A stretch of 9,908 nt of DNA. Source: Lentisphaerota bacterium (GTDB lineage: Bacteria > Verrucomicrobiota > Kiritimatiellia > RFP12 > UBA1067). Shown piece by piece: positions 7,408 through 9,908 of the stretch. The notes below the pieces were generated by a model. The model was not told the DNA's origin. It searched no databases and saw only the letters and a program-made list of their open reading frames with translations. The stretch is taken from the NCBI GenBank assembly GCA_015061765.1, contig SUVZ01000115.1, positions 1-9,908 of the forward strand, in the 5' to 3' direction. Made by a program: the position numbers and the translations under genes. Each line of letters begins with the position of its first letter. The first letter of the stretch is position 1.

Positions 7408-8772
7408 ATGAACAAGCTTTTTTGTGCTGCTTTTGTTCTTGGAATCGGATGTTATGCCGGGGCGGTTCCGTCCATCGAGCCGGGATCTGTCGAAATGTCA
7501 TCCGTCAACGGCGGGGCGTCTTCGCGGATCAATTACGTTCTTCTTGGGGAGGCAGCGGTCGTAACTGTCGACATACAGACGAATACGTTGGCGGATGCGT
7601 CAGGAGACTGGGTGTCGATCGGAGGAAAGGCCGTTGGTGAAATAAAGGGAGATGCGAACAAGGTGATTCGTACGCTCGGACGAAAGCTCACTGCTGTGTG
7701 GTGGCCGGCCAACGGATTCGGTTGCGGTTCGATTCCGGCAGGATGCATCAGGGCGAAAGTCACGGCATGGCCGCTTGATGCGCCGCCTGATTATATGGTT
7801 GTGGATCTGGCGCCACAGAAAGAGAGGCATCCGAAATTCTACGAGTCCCGTAATCTGCTTCCTGGCGGCTTGCTGGAAAATGACGACTATCGCACAAGCA
7901 AGCTTGTCATGCGAAAGATACCGGCGAAGAATGTGGTGTGGAAGATGGGCGCCCCCGTCACAGAAGCGCATAATACCGATTCCGACTACAACTATGGTGC
8001 GCAGGAGCTTCTGCACAAAGTCAGGTTAACGGAAGACTACTATATCGCGGTCTTCGAAATGACTCAGGGGCAGTATATGCTTTTTGCCAAAAACAACCCA
8101 AGTACGCAGGCTTCCCGAACTTTGCCGGATTCCGCGAAACGTCCTGTCAACAGCCTATATGGATTTGAAACCCTGCGTGGACGCAAGTGGAGAAGTGCAG
8201 ACGATTACGAGTATTGTTGGCCGGAAAATGGACATGCCGTCAATCCGGCGAGTTCGATTGGGCTGTTACGAAGCCATACCGGCATAGACGGGTTTGACCT
8301 TCCTACTGATGCGCAGTGGGAATATGCGTGCCGTGCCGGTTCGGGCGCTCCGTTTGCCAATGGCGGAAACTCCGAGACGGCCGCCAAAAAAATGGGATGG
8401 TTTATGTCGAATGTCCCTAAAAACGAGGGAAGTGCCGATGGTCTGCCGCAAGTGGTGGGTATGCGCGACGGAAACGGTTGGGGACTTTATGATATGCATG
8501 GGAACGTGGTGGAGTATGTGCTTGACAATCGTGCCGCCGATGAAAGGACGTTGGCGGATTCGCTTGTCTCGGATTGGAGTGAGGGCGGAATTACGGATAA
8601 TCCCTATGGACCTCCCACAGACGGCAATACTACCGCCACGAGACGGGGAGGAAGCTATCGCCATTCGTATTTGAATGCACGGTCGGCGGCCAAAATGACG
8701 GGAAGCTCGAATTGGGGTGACGTGTATTACGGTTTTCGGGTGGCATGTCCGGTGGAAGGATTGCTGAAATGA
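7408..8772 (+). CDS. Exported SUMF1/FGE-fold protein, paralog 2
   Basis: This 454-residue protein has the same architecture as the gene at 5800: signal peptide (cut near AGA, residue 19), β-rich N-terminal domain about 25-125 and a SUMF1 fold about 170-450. Shared blocks include YVLLGEAAVVTVDIQTNTL (14 of 19 identical to paralog 1), the WP-DAPP-YMV linker, YYIAVFEMTQGQYMLF, LPTDAQWEYACRAG (13 of 14 identical), LYDMHGNVVEY and YYGFRVACP. After RRGGSYRHSYLNARSAAKM no cysteine is present, so formylglycine-generating activity is not expected, as for its paralog. LGIGC at 11-15 is not a canonical lipobox. The stop TGA overlaps the ATG of the next gene by four bases, so the two are translationally coupled. 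It most likely arose by tandem duplication followed by considerable divergence outside the core motifs. Confidence 0.9.
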   Translation: MNKLFCAAFVLGIGCYAGAVPSIEPGSVEMSSVNGGASSRINYVLLGEAAVVTVDIQTNTLADASGDWVSIGGKAVGEIKGDANKVIRTLGRKLTAVWWPANGFGCGSIPAGCIRAKVTAWPLDAPPDYMVVDLAPQKERHPKFYESRNLLPGGLLENDDYRTSKLVMRKIPAKNVVWKMGAPVTEAHNTDSDYNYGAQELLHKVRLTEDYYIAVFEMTQGQYMLFAKNNPSTQASRTLPDSAKRPVNSLYGFETLRGRKWRSADDYEYCWPENGHAVNPASSIGLLRSHTGIDGFDLPTDAQWEYACRAGSGAPFANGGNSETAAKKMGWFMSNVPKNEGSADGLPQVVGMRDGNGWGLYDMHGNVVEYVLDNRAADERTLADSLVSDWSEGGITDNPYGPPTDGNTTATRRGGSYRHSYLNARSAAKMTGSSNWGDVYYGFRVACPVEGLLK

Positions 8773-9716
8773 TCTGCTCCCGCAGGGAAATGATATGTGG
8801 TTCCGGTGCGTTGATGGCAACATCGCTGCTTCCGGCGTTTGCTGGAGATTTCGGTGTTTTCTCCAAGCGGGGACGGTATGAACGCATGTGCATAAACGTT
8901 GTCACGGTAGATGCAGGCGCCACAAAACCGTTTTCTGTCCTCCACATTTCGGACACGCATCTGACGGATGCATATCCGGATGAGGATGAATGGAAACAGC
9001 AACTCAAGGTCAGACGTACGGTCACGTTTGGCGGATTTCAGGAAGAGGCGCTCAAGGAATCCATTGCATGGGCCAAGAGCAGGTGCGACTATCTTGTGCA
9101 CACGGGCGATCTCATAGATTGGGTGTCGCGGAAAAACTTGGATCTTGTAAAGAAGTACTTCGGAGCTAAGATGTTCGGCTCGATTGGAAATCATGAAGAG
9201 TCGCATTACATGGGGATGGACAAGAAAAAAGGGTTCAATCCGTCTCGTTCCGCAACCCGGGCGATGTTGGGCAAATGTTATCCGTTCGATATTTCCTTTT
9301 CGTCGCAAACCATCAACGGGGTGAATTTCATATGCATGGATGATGTCAACGGAACCGTGACCCGGGAACAGGTTCTCAAGTTCAAGACCGAAGTTGAAAG
9401 AGGCTACCCGATAGTCCTTTGTATGCACGTTCCGTTCTATACGGCAAATATATGGCGTGCCACATGCAAGTTTTGGGACTATGCAAAGGGGCCTGTTTCG
9501 CGGGATGTGCCGGCTCCGTTACATGACTATGCCGTGCAGTGTCGTGATTCCGTTACCCGGGAGTTTATCGCATACCTGAAAAAAGAGCCTCTTCTGAAAG
9601 CGATTCTTGCAGGACATGAACACATAGCTGTTCAGGAGAGATTTTCACCTACGGCGGTCCAGTACCTTGTGGGCGGGAATTATGCTTTTCATGGACAGGA
9701 AGTGATCTTCCTATGA
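8769..9716 (+). CDS. Tat-exported calcineurin-like metallophosphoesterase
   Basis: From ATG 8769 this is a 315-residue protein. The start is set by ATGA overlap with the previous stop and by GGAAGGA at 8754-8760. The N-terminus MICSRREMICGSGALMATSLLPAFA carries a twin-arginine motif (SRREM) before a hydrophobic stretch, indicating folded export. All five metal-binding motifs are present in order: D62-T-H64 in HISDTHL, G113-D114-x-x-D117 in HTGDLIDW, G140-N141-H142-E143, H220 in CMHVPFY, and G282-H283-E284-H285 near the end. This is a complete dinuclear-metal site, so hydrolysis of a phosphomonoester or diester outside the cytoplasm is likely. The specific substrate cannot be told; purple-acid-type phosphatases, nucleotidases and phosphodiesterases share these motifs. 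Translational coupling to the SUMF1 gene and shared export suggest a common pathway. Confidence 0.92.
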   Translation: MICSRREMICGSGALMATSLLPAFAGDFGVFSKRGRYERMCINVVTVDAGATKPFSVLHISDTHLTDAYPDEDEWKQQLKVRRTVTFGGFQEEALKESIAWAKSRCDYLVHTGDLIDWVSRKNLDLVKKYFGAKMFGSIGNHEESHYMGMDKKKGFNPSRSATRAMLGKCYPFDISFSSQTINGVNFICMDDVNGTVTREQVLKFKTEVERGYPIVLCMHVPFYTANIWRATCKFWDYAKGPVSRDVPAPLHDYAVQCRDSVTREFIAYLKKEPLLKAILAGHEHIAVQERFSPTAVQYLVGGNYAFHGQEVIFL

Positions 9717-9729
9717 AGGAACTCCGGTC

Positions 9730-9908
9730 ATGCCGATACGGAATATGAGATCGTTGTTAACAGTTGTCGCTATTTTTGCCGTTCTTATTTCCATTGCGGA
9801 CAATATGGTCGTCAATTCTGGTTTTGAGACGGATGACGGGAAAGATGGTGCAGCGAACTGGACAGGGGCTTCAATTCCGTACTCCTATGTCTCAGGCGAA
9901 GGGCGCAA
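9730..9908 (+). CDS. Exported protein, partial, with possible carbohydrate-binding-like N-terminus
   Basis: Only the first 59 codons lie in the window and no stop is reached. The ATG at 9730 follows AAGGA (9716-9720) by nine bases and lies 13 bp after the metallophosphoesterase stop, so it continues the operon. An in-frame ATG at 9745 is the alternative start. The product begins with a signal peptide (MPIRNMRSLLTVVAIFAVLISIA, likely cut after A23) and then DNMVVNSGFETDDGKDGAANWTG. The VVNSGFE...W pattern is typical of the first strand of CBM4/9-type or galactose-binding-like β-sandwich modules, which often precede a glycoside hydrolase or other secreted enzyme. The catalytic part, if any, is outside the window, so the function is undetermined. 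Confidence 0.75.
   Translation, partial: MPIRNMRSLLTVVAIFAVLISIADNMVVNSGFETDDGKDGAANWTGASIPYSYVSGEGR

Noticed and set aside
5800..8772. Sulfatase maturation (formylglycine-generating) enzymes or EgtB-type sulfoxide synthases
   Set aside because: The SUMF1 fold is present, but the cysteine pair of the former and the histidine motif of the latter are missing from both proteins.

Overview
The window looks like a piece of a PVC-superphylum genome, most likely Kiritimatiellota or a related Verrucomicrobia/Lentisphaerae lineage. This placement is inferred from gene content and was not tested by a search. The pointers are an exported FAD-dependent oxidoreductase of the PF12831 type with carbohydrate-binding-like side domains, exported SUMF1-fold proteins in tandem, a Tat-exported metallophosphoesterase, and a NarL-type two-component system whose sensor has a large β-rich extracytoplasmic region. 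Coding density is very high. No RNA genes, transposons, CRISPR arrays or integration sites were seen.

Layout. Positions 52-2813 hold a minus-strand two-gene operon: a membrane-bound HisKA_3-type sensor kinase followed, 2 bases later, by its NarL/LuxR-family response regulator. A roughly 125-bp intergenic region (2814-2939) separates this operon from a divergent plus-strand operon and must hold both promoters. The plus-strand operon contains, in order: an exported FAD-dependent oxidoreductase (2940-5777), an exported SUMF1-domain protein (5800-7128), an 80-residue exported peptide of unknown family (7140-7382), a second SUMF1-domain protein paralogous to the first (7408-8772), a Tat-signal metallophosphoesterase (8769-9716), and the start of another exported protein with a possible carbohydrate-binding-like N-terminus (9730 to the window end). 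Spacings are 22, 11, 25, -4 and 13 bp, and every gene has a Shine-Dalgarno sequence at a workable distance, so this looks like one transcript.

How it may work together (inference). Every plus-strand product carries an export signal, so the operon encodes a set of extracytoplasmic proteins. The β-sandwich parts of the oxidoreductase and the carbohydrate-binding-like start of the last gene suggest glycan or glycoconjugate processing outside the cytoplasm. The SUMF1 proteins lack the cysteine pair of formylglycine-generating enzyme and the histidine motif of EgtB, so they are more likely binding or structural proteins than sulfatase activators. The divergent two-component system is the obvious candidate regulator, but no binding site can be assigned with confidence.
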